The translations under genes and the position numbers were made by a program. Shown in pieces: positions 44,394 through 55,756 of a stretch of 64,000 bases of DNA. The stretch lies in the NCBI RefSeq assembly GCF_023078275.1, contig NC_062978.1, positions 8,818,585 through 8,882,584 on the forward strand, read 5' to 3'. The notes under the pieces are model-generated. The model had not been told where the DNA came from. It ran no database searches and saw only the letters and a list, made by a program, of their open reading frames with translations. Each line of letters begins with the position of its first letter. The first letter of the stretch is position 1. The DNA comes from Leguminivora glycinivorella. Lineage: Eukaryota; Arthropoda; Insecta; Lepidoptera; Tortricidae.

Positions 44394-45830
44394 ACCTAGT
44401 TAACTCCCGTTAATAATATGTAACTTTTGTTAAGTATGTTTGTCATGTGTGAAAAAAAAAGTCATATAATAGGTTATGAAGTTATCAGTATGACCGCTAG
44501 CCCATTTTGAGCACCAAAAATCCTTTCCAAAGGGTGATGTGGTGGTACGAGGCGCGGGGGCGTCGAGCGGCCGCTCGACCTTTGTACCAGGCTTTCTGCC
44601 TTTGACAACACCTTTGACGCAAACTGTGAAGCAGCCCTTGCGAAACCTCTTACGCCAACTAAAACCCTCTTTGAAGTCGAATTTCTCGCACAAAATAGAC
44701 TATTATCAAACATATTCTATATCGGGCACGGGTGGCGGGCAGAAGACTGAAGAAATATCGGGATTGAATTACGAATATTCGCTATTACTTAACAATAATC
44801 TTATCTTAGCCTAATCAAGGGTAAGTAATATCCCGTTATTACATCATTACATCAGTGTTCATTAGATCACGGAGACATGACCCCTTATTCTCATTGGCGA
44901 ACATAATTGTATAAGACCTTCCTAGAGTAATTACTTACATAAAATAATCCTACTCTTTTTTGCAAATAAATACATACCAACTGAAAAAGTCAAAGATCCA
45001 GTTTGCCCCAGGTAGTTTTTTAATGTCAAATCGAAATACTAGTATTTTTCAGTCCTAAAGTGCTTAAAATATGTACAGTTTCAGCGGAGACGGAAGATGA
45101 GTTCGGTAGTAATTTGAATGCGAACCTGCCTTACAGATTAACTCAAGGTTCGATTTTGTACTAGAGTTTGCTGAAATTGAAACATTGGCAGGACGTATGA
45201 GACAGTTCCGAATACATGGGTCGATAATTTGTAATAAAATATTCAATGTTATTATTATTCCATTTTACTCGTAATATCAAATTTATTTCACAATAATATA
45301 TTTCACAGTAAGATCATCATCGTCAAGCATTAAATAAAAACATTCTCTTTATAAATTGAGCTACTAAAAGGTGCCTTCATTACGCGAGCCTTGCTGCAGG
45401 CAAAACCTTGCGCAAAATATATAAAAAACCTTTCAATTTGCAAAATATGTCGGAAGTAAAAAAATATTGATCCGATTACAAAACAGCGGGTAGTGGCGGC
45501 CAGCACAGCTGCGGGACACTTCGCGGACGGATTTTTTTTCAATTTGCAGCATTGAACACGCACTCCATACTTCCGAAGTCCAATTTCAATTAAATTCAAA
45601 CGTATCTAATTCAGATTCATTAATCTTGCTCGCACAAAGCGATGATCGCGGCTACTCGTGCATGGTCAGTTGTTGACAGGAAATTGATTTGGATCTCCGA
45701 TGGTTTTTAATGGTTTTGCAATAATTCATGGGGGCTCATACCTGCTCCTCTCGTCTTAAGTAGGTATACCTACATAATGTATGAGGTTCACAAAAAACAT
45801 ATTAGAATCGTATCGTTGTTTTCTTTGTTT
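44394..45830. other. Non-coding stretch
   Basis: No gene seen. A GC-richer pocket at 44530-44720 gives overlapping frames on both strands (87, 79 and 91 aa) without domains. Another short pocket is at 45480-45560. Confidence 0.35.
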
Positions 45831-46655
45831 TTAGGGTTCCGTACCTCAAAAGGAAAAAACGGAACCCTTATAGGATCACTTTGTTGTCCGTCTGTCCGTC
45901 CGTCCGTCTGTCAAGACCCTTTTTCTCAGGAACGCGTGGAGGTATGAAGCTGAAATTTATATCAATTACTCAGGTCTACTGTCCCTTGAAGCTGTGAAAA
46001 AATCAAACTTCTAAGCCAACGCAATCAAAAGATTCAGCCGTTTATGCCGCAAATTTTCGACACTTGCAAGGGAATCAAAACCTACAGGGTGCTTCCCGTG
46101 AACTCAGAATCTTGAAATTTGGTACGAAGCAACGTCTTATAGCATAGATAAAGGAAAAATTACGAAAACCATAAATTTTTAGTTACATCACATAATATAT
46201 ATTTTTTTTAATAATTTTAACCTTACTACCCATTTCCTCATAAACGCGTAGAGGTATTAAATTGAAATTCATACCAAATACTCAGGTCTATAATACCTTT
46301 AAGCTGTAACAAAATCAAACTTCTATGTCAACGCAATCAAAAGAAACAGCAATTTAAGCTGCATATTTTGAAACTCGCAAGTACTCGCAAGGGAATCAAA
46401 ACCTAAAGGGTACTTCCAGTCGACCTAGAATCTTGAAATTTGGCATGAAGCAACGTTTTATAGCACACATAAAGGAAAAATTCCGAAAATCTTAAATTTT
46501 TAGTTACATTACAAAATATATATTTTTTAATAAATATAAACTTATTACTTTTTTCCTCATGAACGCGTAGAGCTATCAAGTTGAAATTCATATCAAATGC
46601 AGGTTTGTACGGAACCCTCGGTGCGCGAGTCCGACTCGCACTTGGCCGGTTTTTT
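45831..46655 (+). repeat. GGGTTCCGTACC...CACTTGGCCGG dispersed repeat with internal duplication
   Basis: The left end is TTAGGGTTCCGTACC with GTCCGTCTGTCCGTCCGTCC; the right end is CGGTGCGCGAGTCCGACTCG then CACTTGGCCGGTTTTTT. The interior holds a ~310-bp block duplicated in tandem: 'CAACGCAATCAAAAGA', 'GGGAATCAAAACCTA', 'GAATCTTGAAATTTGG' and 'ACGCGTAGAGGTAT' appear twice, and the last one partly a third time. No coding capacity. Confidence 0.88.
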
Positions 46656-46957
46656 AGGTACTTAGTTGAGTAGGTAGGTACGCATAATTTGGAAATGCGT
46701 TGTATACTTCCAATACCGGTTAGAAGTAACGTGTTTATACTACATACATATATGCCAGCATGTATTTCATATGACTATAAACTGAATTAAAATTGTGTAG
46801 GTATTTCTCGTACACAGTAATTAGGAATTAAGGTACTTTCTAATTACCTACAACAACTAACTAGGATACTTGAATTGAATCAAATTGTGCCAATGTTGAC
46901 TAGATACTTAAGTTTAATCAAGTTGGTAAGTCCTGAAACGATGTTCGTTAATGATGT

Positions 46958-47207
46958 GTATATGTCGCAGGGAAATGGCCAAAACACAGATTTTATCAAA
47001 TCACTAAGGGAGATGATCAAATCACGCAGGATGTCAAAATGGCGAATCCATTTTATCATTTCTATAGAAAATTTCAGTCATTTGACTAAATCCCTGACTC
47101 TGATTAGTGAAATCACAAAATCGACCAATAGACACGCCACGTTTTGTCATTTCACTAGATTTGTTTAGGGATTTGATAAAATCTGGCCATTTCCCTGCGA
47201 CATATAC
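46958..47207. mobile_element. 250-bp MITE, TGTCGCAGGGAAATGGCC type
   Basis: TGTCGCAGGGAAATGGCC near 46963 is mirrored by GGCCATTTCCCTGCGACA near 47202, both bordered by TATA. AGATTTTATCAAATC and GATTTGATAAAATCT lie just inside. A 97-aa frame (46875-47168) lies almost entirely within it and is incidental. Confidence 0.85.
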
Positions 47208-48025
47208 ATACCTGTATACCCATGTGAACGTATTTGCATTTTATAACTGAAACTGTCTTTTAAGAGTATGACAAAAAAAATTGTACAGAATGGTAACCCA
47301 TAAAGCTTTGAATCAAAATTTCACGCTGCACTCTATTATAAGACTCGTCATGTCTTTCGCCCTTTGGGCTCTAGAACCTGTCAAATGTTTAATAACAGCG
47401 TATCCTGTCCAAACTTAAGGTTTTAAATCAGATATAGAAAATACCAAAAAAGAGCATTTAATACCGATTTGCTATTGTGTGTGGGCGTATGTCATTCAGA
47501 ATTAAATTTATACAAAAAGACCATTTTGGCGATAAATAAAAAATGAGCAACAATTGAAAGTTGGCATTGACTGCAAATATGAAAAAAATCGGTTGCGTCT
47601 GGCAAGCTGATTGAAGGCTCTTTTTATTGCTCACCTAAATATGTAGTATCCGACTAAGCTGCCACTATTATATACTTACTTAAGCAGTTCGTGGACACTA
47701 CGACACAATAGAAAAACGTATGTAGTCGCCTAATTTCCGCGAAAGTGTTAAATTATATAAGTATATCTATACTTCGTCTTGCTAAGTTTTTCTATGCAAA
47801 CTTTGACGATAAATATTTAAGCAAGTATATTAATATATATTTCTTCCAAGTAACAGTCAGCAATCCTATTAGTGATACCTATACTTACATGTACACGTTT
47901 GGTGGTATTATTAGGTAATTTGCATAAGGTAATCGCAAAACGGTACGAGATCCTGAATGTGCATCTGGTATAGTCAATACAAAATAGTATAAATATTTAA
48001 GTAGGTAATGATTTAATTAATTTTA
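47208..48025. other. AT-rich non-coding stretch
   Basis: I see no gene or repeat boundary that I can support. Confidence 0.35.
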
Positions 48026-48140
48026 GGACCACTTGCACCAACGAAAATGGAGGGTTAACCCGAGAGTTAACCCACCATTTTATATGGAATTTGACAGATG
48101 ACAGCTCACCTAACCCTGAGTTAAGTGGTTGGTGCAAGTA
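48026..48140. mobile_element. ~115-bp MITE, CCACTTGCACCAAC type
   Basis: GGACCACTTGCACCAACGAA on the left is mirrored by GTGGTTGGTGCAAGTA on the right. The interior has GGGTTAACCCGAGAGTTAAC and TTTTATATGGAATTTGACAG. The left half recurs at 17519-17600. A TTA lies at the left border; the right border is decayed. Confidence 0.78.
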
Positions 48141-48739
48141 TAAGGCATTACAGTCTTAAACACTATTTGATTTTTGTTAAACTACCCTTGCTCCACATGG
48201 AGTCTTTAAAAGTAGAACAGAGATGTACCTAGTAAGTAAACTCCTTTCGTGCAATAAGTAAAGTTTTGTGCAACATTATTTATGTGGTATCGTCAATTGT
48301 TCAACGAAGTATTACTCTATCGAAACTTTTTGCAGCGGCCCAACATAATGCGTGCAATATTATATTTCTCGAAAGAAAATATCCCATTTCCGCATCTTCC
48401 CACAACAATGACCGTCATCTAACTATTCAAATACGGCGGTACCCACGGGCGCTGGCGAACCCGACTGCTTTTTTGCACACAACGAATTAATGGATAACCA
48501 AAACCAATGCAAAATAAAAAACAAGCTTATTAAATGTTGGTTTCGCGTAATAACACGTTGGTGGTTTTTGCTTTGTTTCCACGAGCAGCCGAAATATCCG
48601 GTTACCGCCGTTAAAATATTTTGCCTCCAGATGAAAGGGAAACTTGAAGTTTTTACGCCGAGATTTAGTTTTTGCTCCTCGAACGCGAAAGTAGCATGCT
48701 TCTATGCAAAAGCTGGTTTCGGAATCGATTTCGCTTTTC

Positions 48740-49130
48740 TACAGAATAACCGCGAATAACGTACAATTACATTTCAATTGAAAGCGCTCATAATTATGGC
48801 TTTATTAACGCTCGGCGTCGCGTAATTTCTACGCGATGGACTTTTTAATATTCCCAGATAATTTAACGTATTAAGTTAGAAATCTACATTATGCTGAATT
48901 CGACGAAAATTCGCAAGGAGCATTTATCAAGTCCACAAAGAGAGTGAAACCTCTCTAAAGGAGGGCTGCTCCGGACAGATTTAATTTGTTGCGAAGGCCT
49001 TTATAATTGGAACATAAAGATTGCGAGTAATTAATTTCGCAGCGAGTCAGAAGCAAGAGGCGCATTGAGGCGCGCAGCGGGCCTAATTAATATTAATGAC
49101 CGCGAGACGCCACTAGCCGCCGCCGATTCT
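48740..49130. promoter_or_regulatory. Candidate conserved non-coding element
   Basis: Unique DNA mixing homeodomain-type cores (AGTAATTAATTTCGCAGCG, GCCTAATTAATATTAATGAC) with GC-rich strings and no repeat signature. It resembles the pocket next to Kr at 22120-22600. A regulatory role is inferred from composition only. Confidence 0.3.
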
Positions 49131-49909
49131 TCTTTTATCTAACACCTACACTCCTGAGCTAATTTCCTTTGATTGTTAGACGCCAAGTAACTTAGATGTC
49201 ATGATTTGCAGTTTGGGAAAAGTATTCCGGCTATGGATATGGATACCTGCATCAATTCAGTTATACAGCCATAATTTATCTTGGCGCATGGCTTTTACTT
49301 TTCTGGCTTTATGTAAACATGGCTACCTAACTGTTTATTGGGCTACCACAAGTAGGTTTTTAACTGCGAATATATAAGGTAGGTATATTCTTTCAGAACT
49401 CTACCTACTAAGATGGATGGTAATACAGGCTCTGAATGGACAAAATATGATATGGTAAGTTCGGCATGTTTGCGAGTGGGAGGGGCGCGGTGACCGATGG
49501 GACGCCGCTAAAAGCCGGACGGAAGCCGCGGACTCCGGTTACGCCGAGCGTGGGATCTTGTGCAAACTAGCTCAGGGCGCGCACACTTGCCAATCTTGCC
49601 ATACTAGTGTTTGTCACATATAATAGTGAGATATGGGAAATAATTTATAGGACTGATTTTTTCCGACTTTCGATGTCGTTCCGACGACCGAAACACAAAA
49701 CCGTAATTTTCACGTGCGATGAAAGAATTTAATTCATTGAGTGAAAACAGTGATTACTACGTATTACCTATTACATATTAAAGAAAAAGTGATGGATACA
49801 TAGATGATGCTCTGAGGATGGATGCCTATAGAGGCGAAAGCGTTATTCAGTTTAACCAGTACACGTTACAGCTGAAAAAGTGTAATAAATCCTTTAGTAC
49901 CTACCGTTT
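49131..49909. other. Non-coding stretch with a GC pocket
   Basis: A GC-rich block at 49460-49590 (GGTGACCGATGGGACGCCGC, CGGACTCCGGTTACGCCGAG) could be a worn LINE fragment, but I cannot place it. No gene seen. Confidence 0.3.
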
Positions 49910-50515
49910 CGTAACTTAAAATTTGTAACCAGCTTCCAAACGGGAAAAAAGTTCCGTATTGTAACTGGTTACAAAATGGGATTTATTTTGTCGTCATGAA
50001 CACGTGATTTATTCGAATAATGCTGACATTGAGTAATCTTTTAGGGTTCCGTAGTCAACTGGGTTGACTAGGAACCCTTATAGTTTCGCTCTGTCCGTCT
50101 GTCCGTAATAGTCCGTATGTACACCGTCCTAGCTTCGATTTGGTAGTAACCAGCTACAAACAGGGAATTTTGTATTCCCGTTATGTAGCCAGTTACAAAA
50201 CTTAGTTACCAAACGGTACCACGCTGTCCCAATACGTAACCGGCTACAAACCGGGAATATTGATTCTTTGAATTTTGTATTTCCGTTATGTAGCTAGTTA
50301 CAAAACTTAGTTACCAAACGGTTCCACGCTGTTCCAATACGCAACCGGCTACAAACCGGGAATATTGATTCCCAATATGTAGCCAGTTACAAAACTTAGT
50401 TACCAAACGGTACTACTCTGGCCCCATACGTAACCGGCTACAAAATGGGAATCAACATTCCCGGTTTGTAGCCGGTTACGAAATTTTGGCTACCAAACGG
50501 TTAGTACCGTTTAAA
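49910..50515. repeat. Tandem palindromic units, GTAACCGGCTACAAA type
   Basis: Units of about 90-110 bp each combine GTAACCGGCTACAAACCGGG and its near inverse (GTAGCCAGTTACAAAAC), spaced by TTAGTTACCAAACGGT. There are four from 50140 to 50510, and a diverged one at 49918-49980. The last (50431-50485) is a near-perfect hairpin. A GGGTTCCGTAGTC-type repeat fragment (50041-50130) interrupts the series. Confidence 0.8.
50041..50130 (+). repeat. Fragment of the GGGTTCCGTAGTC dispersed repeat
   Basis: TTAGGGTTCCGTAGTCAACT, then TGACTAGGAACCCTTATAGT and CTGTCCGTCTGTCCGT. It matches the corresponding end of the inverted copy at 55229-55756 better than the one at 45831. Confidence 0.8.
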
Positions 50516-51810
50516 TTACACTAGATAAAATTATTCCTACAAAACTATTTTAAATGTTATATCATAATCTAGCAATAAAAACTTTGATTTAGATTTTTCA
50601 TTTTGCTACGATTATATAAGCGTACTATATTTTTCTACTTTATTTTTCATGATTAGAATAATGTATTTTGTGAACACCTATCTCTTAACTTAACTAAGTA
50701 TTTAAAAAAACTATCCATATTTCTTTGTAGCATAAGGTATAGACAGTTTACTGCAAACAAATTGTATCAAATAATAAGGTGAAATATTCAGTTTCATCAT
50801 CGAGTCAGAGACAGCCCTGTTATTATTGCACAAACTGTAAGACAAAAAGTGTGGCTCTTCCTGCGGCCGCTCCATGTGCGAGCCGTCGCGTCTCGAGTTT
50901 CCAATCATAAACAAAAACCGCCAAATACCAACATACTTAACACCCAGCTCGACTTTTTTGGCACTCTAGTGCTGCCATTTTGTCTACTCTAAAGTAAGAG
51001 GCCTTATTCCTAAAGACGAGCGTTTTTTGCAAAATTGAACCTTTTTCATTCAAAATTATAAAGAAACTATAAATGATTATTAAAAAAATGATAATGTTCC
51101 TAAAAGTACATATCTTAAGCTAGAAAGTCAATTGGTACTACTTTAAAATATGTCTTTTTATACTTCCGAAAAATCAGTTTTTTCGGAAGACGTTTTCAAA
51201 TTTCGTAGTGGAATAGCTCGTTTAGAATCGTGATTGTGCTGTTAAAAATGTTATTTGGGGTAATAAATGATCACAATCCTATTTGTTATATCCTGTACGA
51301 GTTAGCTAATACTTTGACATTTTAAGATTTACTTGAAATGGTGGATAAATAACCTTCCGTATCCTCCCCATTTTTTCGATAAAAAGAGGTTTACATTATG
51401 TATTTTTCCTGCGATTCCTGCATTTTTTGTAACTCTTAAATAATATTATCCTAAACTAGAACTTCTTATTGACCTATAAAAAAAAAATCATACATATAAG
51501 ACATACCTTTCTGTCGATAGATATGTTTTTAAAACACCTAAAATTCGAATAAAAGACACTGTGCTAACGCGAGCCCGCTCAGTCTGCGCCGAGCGCTCGA
51601 AGACAACGGACCTGCGTTTGATCGTCCGGCGCACCTAGCTTTCGTAAGCAGCGCGATAGTTCCGAGAAGTGCCGTAAACTGCGACTAAACAAATCTTGAT
51701 CCTTTTTACACCTTATGCAATTTTAGCATTCGACATGCTTTTCATATGATTTTGGATTTTAAGTTATACGTGAAGTTTGTTGAGAATTTGAATTATTATT
51801 ATATTTTGGG
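50516..51810. other. AT-rich non-coding stretch
   Basis: No gene recognised. A GC-richer pocket at 51560-51680 and a fold at about 51165-51195 (CTTCCGAAAAATCAG / TTTTTTCGGAAG) are the only structures noted. Confidence 0.35.
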
Positions 51811-52960
51811 ACCATGATGAGGTTCTGGTTCTCATGATGATGGAGTCAGGCAGGAAATGTTCAACAGAACTGCTATTCTACTTATCATAACTCCACCATG
51901 TTTGGGCTCATTAGATTTGGGCCGACGAGCACCATCGAACTAGATGAGGTCCAAGGTCTCACGATGGAGTCAGGAGGTGGTCAACAGAACTGCTATTCTC
52001 CTCATCATAACCCCATCATGTTTGGGCTCATTAGATTTGGGCCGACGAGCACCATCGAACTAGATGAGGTCCAAGGTCTCATGATGGAGTCAGGAGGTGG
52101 TCAACAGAACTGCTATTCTCCTCATCATAACCCCATCATGTTTGGGCTCATTAGATTTGGGCCGACGAGCACCATCGAACTAGATGAGGTCCAAGGTCTC
52201 ATGATGGAGTCAGGAGGTGGTCAACAGAACTGCTATTCTCCTCATCATAACCACATCATGTTTGGGCTCATTAGATTTGGGCCGACGAGCACCATCGATC
52301 TAGACGAAGTCCAAGGTCTCATGATGGAGTCAGGAGGTGGTCAACAGAACTGCTATTCTCCTCATCATAACCCCATCATGTTTGGGCTCATTAGATTTGG
52401 GCCGACGAGCACCATCGAACTAGATGAGGTCCAAGGTCTCATGATGGAGTCAGGAGGTGGTCAACAGAACTGCTATTCTCCTCATCATAACCCCATCATG
52501 TTTGGGCTCATTAGATTTGGGCCGACGAGCACCATCGAACTAGATGAGGTCCAAGGTCTCATGATGGAGTCAGGAGGTGGTCAACAGAACTGCTATTCTC
52601 CTCATCATAACCACATCATGTTTGGGCTCATTAGATTTGGGCCGACGAGCACCATCGATCTAGACGAAGTCCAAGGTCTCATGATGGAGTCAGGAGGTGG
52701 TCAACAGAACTGCTATTCTCCTCATCATAACCCCATCATGTTTGGGCTCATTAGATTTGGGCTGACGAGCACCATCGATCTAGACGAAGTCCAAGGTCTC
52801 ATGATGGAGTCAGGAGGTGGTCAACAGAACTGCTATTCTCCTCATTATAACCCCATCATGTTTGGGCTCATTAGATTTGGGCCGACGAGCACCATCGAAC
52901 TAGATGAGGTCCAAGGTCTCATGATGGAGTCAGGAGGTGGTCAACAGAACTGCTATTCTA
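51811..52960 (+). repeat. 120-bp tandem array, nine full units, open in one frame
   Basis: Units start at 51898 and every 120 bp to 52858; a diverged partial unit precedes them from ~51811. Because 120 is 40 codons, a 381-aa frame (51898-53043) reads through with a 40-residue repeat starting MFGLIRFGPTSTIELDEVQG. Units 2-4 and 5-7 carry the same variant order (E/HNPI, E/HNHI, D/HNPI), a 360-bp higher-order period. The differences mix silent and replacement changes, no signal peptide or domain is seen, and the other five frames are closed. I read it as a minisatellite; translation is possible but unsupported. Confidence 0.93.
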
Positions 52961-53164
52961 TTCATAAGACTGCTTGCACTTACATTGACATTATACTTTA
53001 CATAATGCTATTAAACCTAATGAAGCGTTGTTTTATTACCTAAATCTCAAAACCCTCTAAATAAAATATGTATAGTAAGGAAGGAGCAAAAATTTAACCG
53101 CAGGCTTTCCAAACCGACGATGTTTGATCAGCTACTTTTAGAACGAACATGTACATAATTTGAT

Positions 53165-53413
53165 TTTCACCCTTTCAAATGTTTCGACGCAATGTTTTGC
53201 ACAGGTCACGTCATGCACAGTTAAACTGTGGAATGAATTGTTGCCAGCGGTATTTCCGGACCGATGCGACCTTCAAACCTTCAAGAAAAGAACGTACATC
53301 CATCTTAAAGGCCGGCAACGCACCAACACTTCTGGTGCTTCGGGTGTCCATAGCCGGCAGTGATCGCTTACCATCAGGCAACTTGTCTGCTCGTTTGCCT
53401 CCTATCCCATAAA
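53165..53413 (+). pseudogene. LINE ORF C-terminus and 3' tail
   Basis: In frame: VKLWNELLPAVFPDRCDLQT, FKKRTYIHLKGRQRTNT and a stop at 53361-53363. The WNxLPxxxF...FKxRxxxHLKGRQR pattern ends many lepidopteran LINE proteins. Then GTCCATAGCCGGCAGTGATC, CTTACCATCAGGCAACTTGT and CTATCCCATAAAAAAAA form the 3' tail. RT is lost by 5' truncation. Confidence 0.82.
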
Positions 53414-53436
53414 AAAAACGTTTAATAATTTTTAAG

Positions 53437-53990
53437 AAAAAAAAACCGCCGCCTTTTGGGTTCTGATGAAAGCTACTTGCGAATGTTGGATTATGTACAA
53501 ATACATACATACAATCACGCCTGTATCCCATAAAGGGGTAGGCAGAGCACATGTAGAAATGTGTAGGTATTTTTTAAAACTGCTTTTAATGCTTTAATTA
53601 TTAAATTTTTTAAATCGGTCCAGTAACGACGGAGATATCGAGGAACAAACAAAAAAAAAACAGACGAATTGAGAACCGTCCTTCCTTGAGAGATTTGAGG
53701 CGATGGTTAAAAAGTGACACAACATCATGAGCAGTTCCACTGCACCAAATGTCACTATTCTGGACGTAAGTGCATGCTGTTCTTATAAAAATATGAAAGT
53801 CACTATAACTGTGCCGTTTAGATTTAGGGAGTTCCGGTCTGACCATCATCAACAGTTCCACTGCACCAAATGTCATTGTTCCGTACGTAAATGCATGCTA
53901 TTCATATAAAAACACAAAAATCGCTATATGTATGCCTTTCAGACTTGAGGAGTTCCCTGGATTTCTCCAGGATCCCATCATCAGAACTGG
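53437..53990. mobile_element. Composite repetitive element, copy B
   Basis: Same order of modules as 14160-15300: AAAAAAAAACCGCCGCCTTT, TTCTGATGAAAGCTACTTGCG, GTAGGTATTTTTTAAAAC, then two ~120-bp array units (53743, 53863) and TTTCTCCAGGATCCCATCATC. A ~55-bp block (ATCACGCCTGTATCCCATAA, GGGGTAGGCAGAGCACATG) near 53500-53552 is an extra insertion absent from copy A. It also lacks copy A's nested retroposon. Confidence 0.78.
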
Positions 53991-54607
53991 GTTCTGATAA
54001 AAATGGGACCAATCAGTATGCATATACATTCAATAAAAAAACAGAAATCACTATTAAACTATTCTCTAATTTCAAGTTCCTAACTAAAATTTTCCTAATA
54101 AAAAAAAACAAATTGATCCCGATACAAACTTTAACCCCCTTTTTCCCTCTACTAGGGGTGTAAATTTTCATAATCGATTCTTATCTCTTCGAAATTTTGT
54201 TAATGCAATCAATACAAATTTCGACTTTCTAGCTTTCGTAGTTTCGGCTCAGCGGTGTTGGTTGTTGAATCAATCAATTAGGAAACCTGTATTTATATAT
54301 GTATATGTAGACTACTATACTTTTACTACATTCATACACCTTATTTACTACTACCATACCATGAACAGGAAATTCCCCGTATAAAATTGAAAATTATGTT
54401 ATTACCAATTTAATTCAAAACTATCAAGATTATTTGTATCGGCGTTGAAACGCGCGTTGAGTTGCAGGTGCTCGCGTACCGAGCGCCAACGCCATCTATC
54501 GATGGCCGTTTCGTGAAATTGATGAGCGCTCTAAGGAATAAGGAGTCTTAACTAAATGGCTTTGTCCATAAATAATAAAAAAACAAACATGTTTTTATAC
54601 ATACACG

Positions 54608-54829
54608 CTCGCTCGCTGGGCAGACGACATTGAGGCAGTGTCGAGTAACTGGCTCACAGAGGCACAAGACCGAGAACGGTGGAAGAGGTTGGAGGAGGCC
54701 TATAACCGGAAGGGGTCCTAACCACTAATATACTTATATTTAAATTTAGTTTATAAGGAAAATTTTGTAAAGTGTTTATGGAATAAAAAGGCTTTTTATT
54801 TTATTTTTATTTTATTTTATTTTTATACA
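54608..54829 (+). pseudogene. RTE-like LINE C-terminal tail
   Basis: In frame: ARWADDIEAVSSNWLTEAQD, RERWKRLEEAYNRKGS and a stop at 54719-54721. The RWxDDI...W...AQDRxxW pattern is the LINE C-terminus. The 3' UTR ends in a (TTTTA)n tail at about 54795-54829. No RT domain remains. Confidence 0.75.
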
Positions 54830-55228
54830 TACTTAGTATCATCCATGAAATTGCAGTGAAAAAGAGGATGTAGGTTCCAGCTAGGTACTTACATTCTGTA
54901 GTACTCATCACATACAGGTAGAAACAAAATTGCACGTGTCTTGACTAAATTTCGGATTAAAAATAAATAATTTCAGATTATAAACCAGTGAATACAGATT
55001 CAATCAGGTTTAGACGCTGGGGTCGATTTTTGAATTTGGACCGCACGATGTACTGCACGAAAGCTCGTGGAAAACCGTTTTAAGGAATAATATTTATCGT
55101 TGTCCTATTTCGATCAGTAAAATGTAGAAAAAAACAAAAATTGATTAAGTGAAAGTGCTGACGATGGCCATAACGTATAGCTAGTTTTCACTGTATACGT
55201 AGATACTAGATTCATATACATATATAAG
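54830..55228. other. AT-rich non-coding stretch
   Basis: No gene or repeat boundary that I can support. Confidence 0.35.
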
Positions 55229-55756
55229 AAAAACCGGCCAAGAGCGTGTCGGGCCACGCTCAGTGTAGGGTTCCGTAGTTTTCCGTATTTTTCTCAAAAA
55301 CTACTGAACCTATCAAGTTCAAAACAATTTTCCTAGAAAGTTCTTATAAAGTTCTACTTTTGTGATTTTTTTCATATTTTTTAAACATATGGTTCAAAAG
55401 TTAGAGGGGGGGGACGCACTTTTTTTTCCTTTAGGATCAATTATTTCCGAAAATATTAAATCAAAAAACGATCTTAGTAAACCCTTATTCATTTTTAAAT
55501 ACCTACCCAACAATATATCACACGTTGGGGTTGGAATGAAAAAAAATATCAGCCCCCACTTTACATGTAGGGGGGGGGGGGGGTACCCTAATAAAACATT
55601 TTTTTCCATTTTTTATTTTTGCACTTTGTTGGCGTGATTGATGTACATATTGGTACCAAATTTCAGCTTTCGGACGGACGGACGGACGGACGGACGGGCG
55701 GACAGACAGACATGGCGAAACTATAAGGGTTCCTAGTTGACTACGGAACCCTAAAA
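55229..55756 (-). repeat. GGGTTCCGTAGTC...TTGGCCGG dispersed repeat, inverted full copy
   Basis: The left side AAAACCGGCCAAGAGCGTGT and right side GACTACGGAACCCTAAAAA are the inverse of the family's ends. It contains GGACGGACGGACGGACGGAC and a ~16-bp G run near 55570. The 91- and 71-aa frames inside are incidental. Confidence 0.88.

Noticed and set aside
49910..50515. CRISPR-like repeat series
   Set aside because: Units are palindromic and adjoin without unique spacers of constant length; eukaryotic context.
53211..53552. 113-aa minus frame
   Set aside because: It is antisense to a LINE C-terminus and runs through its tail.
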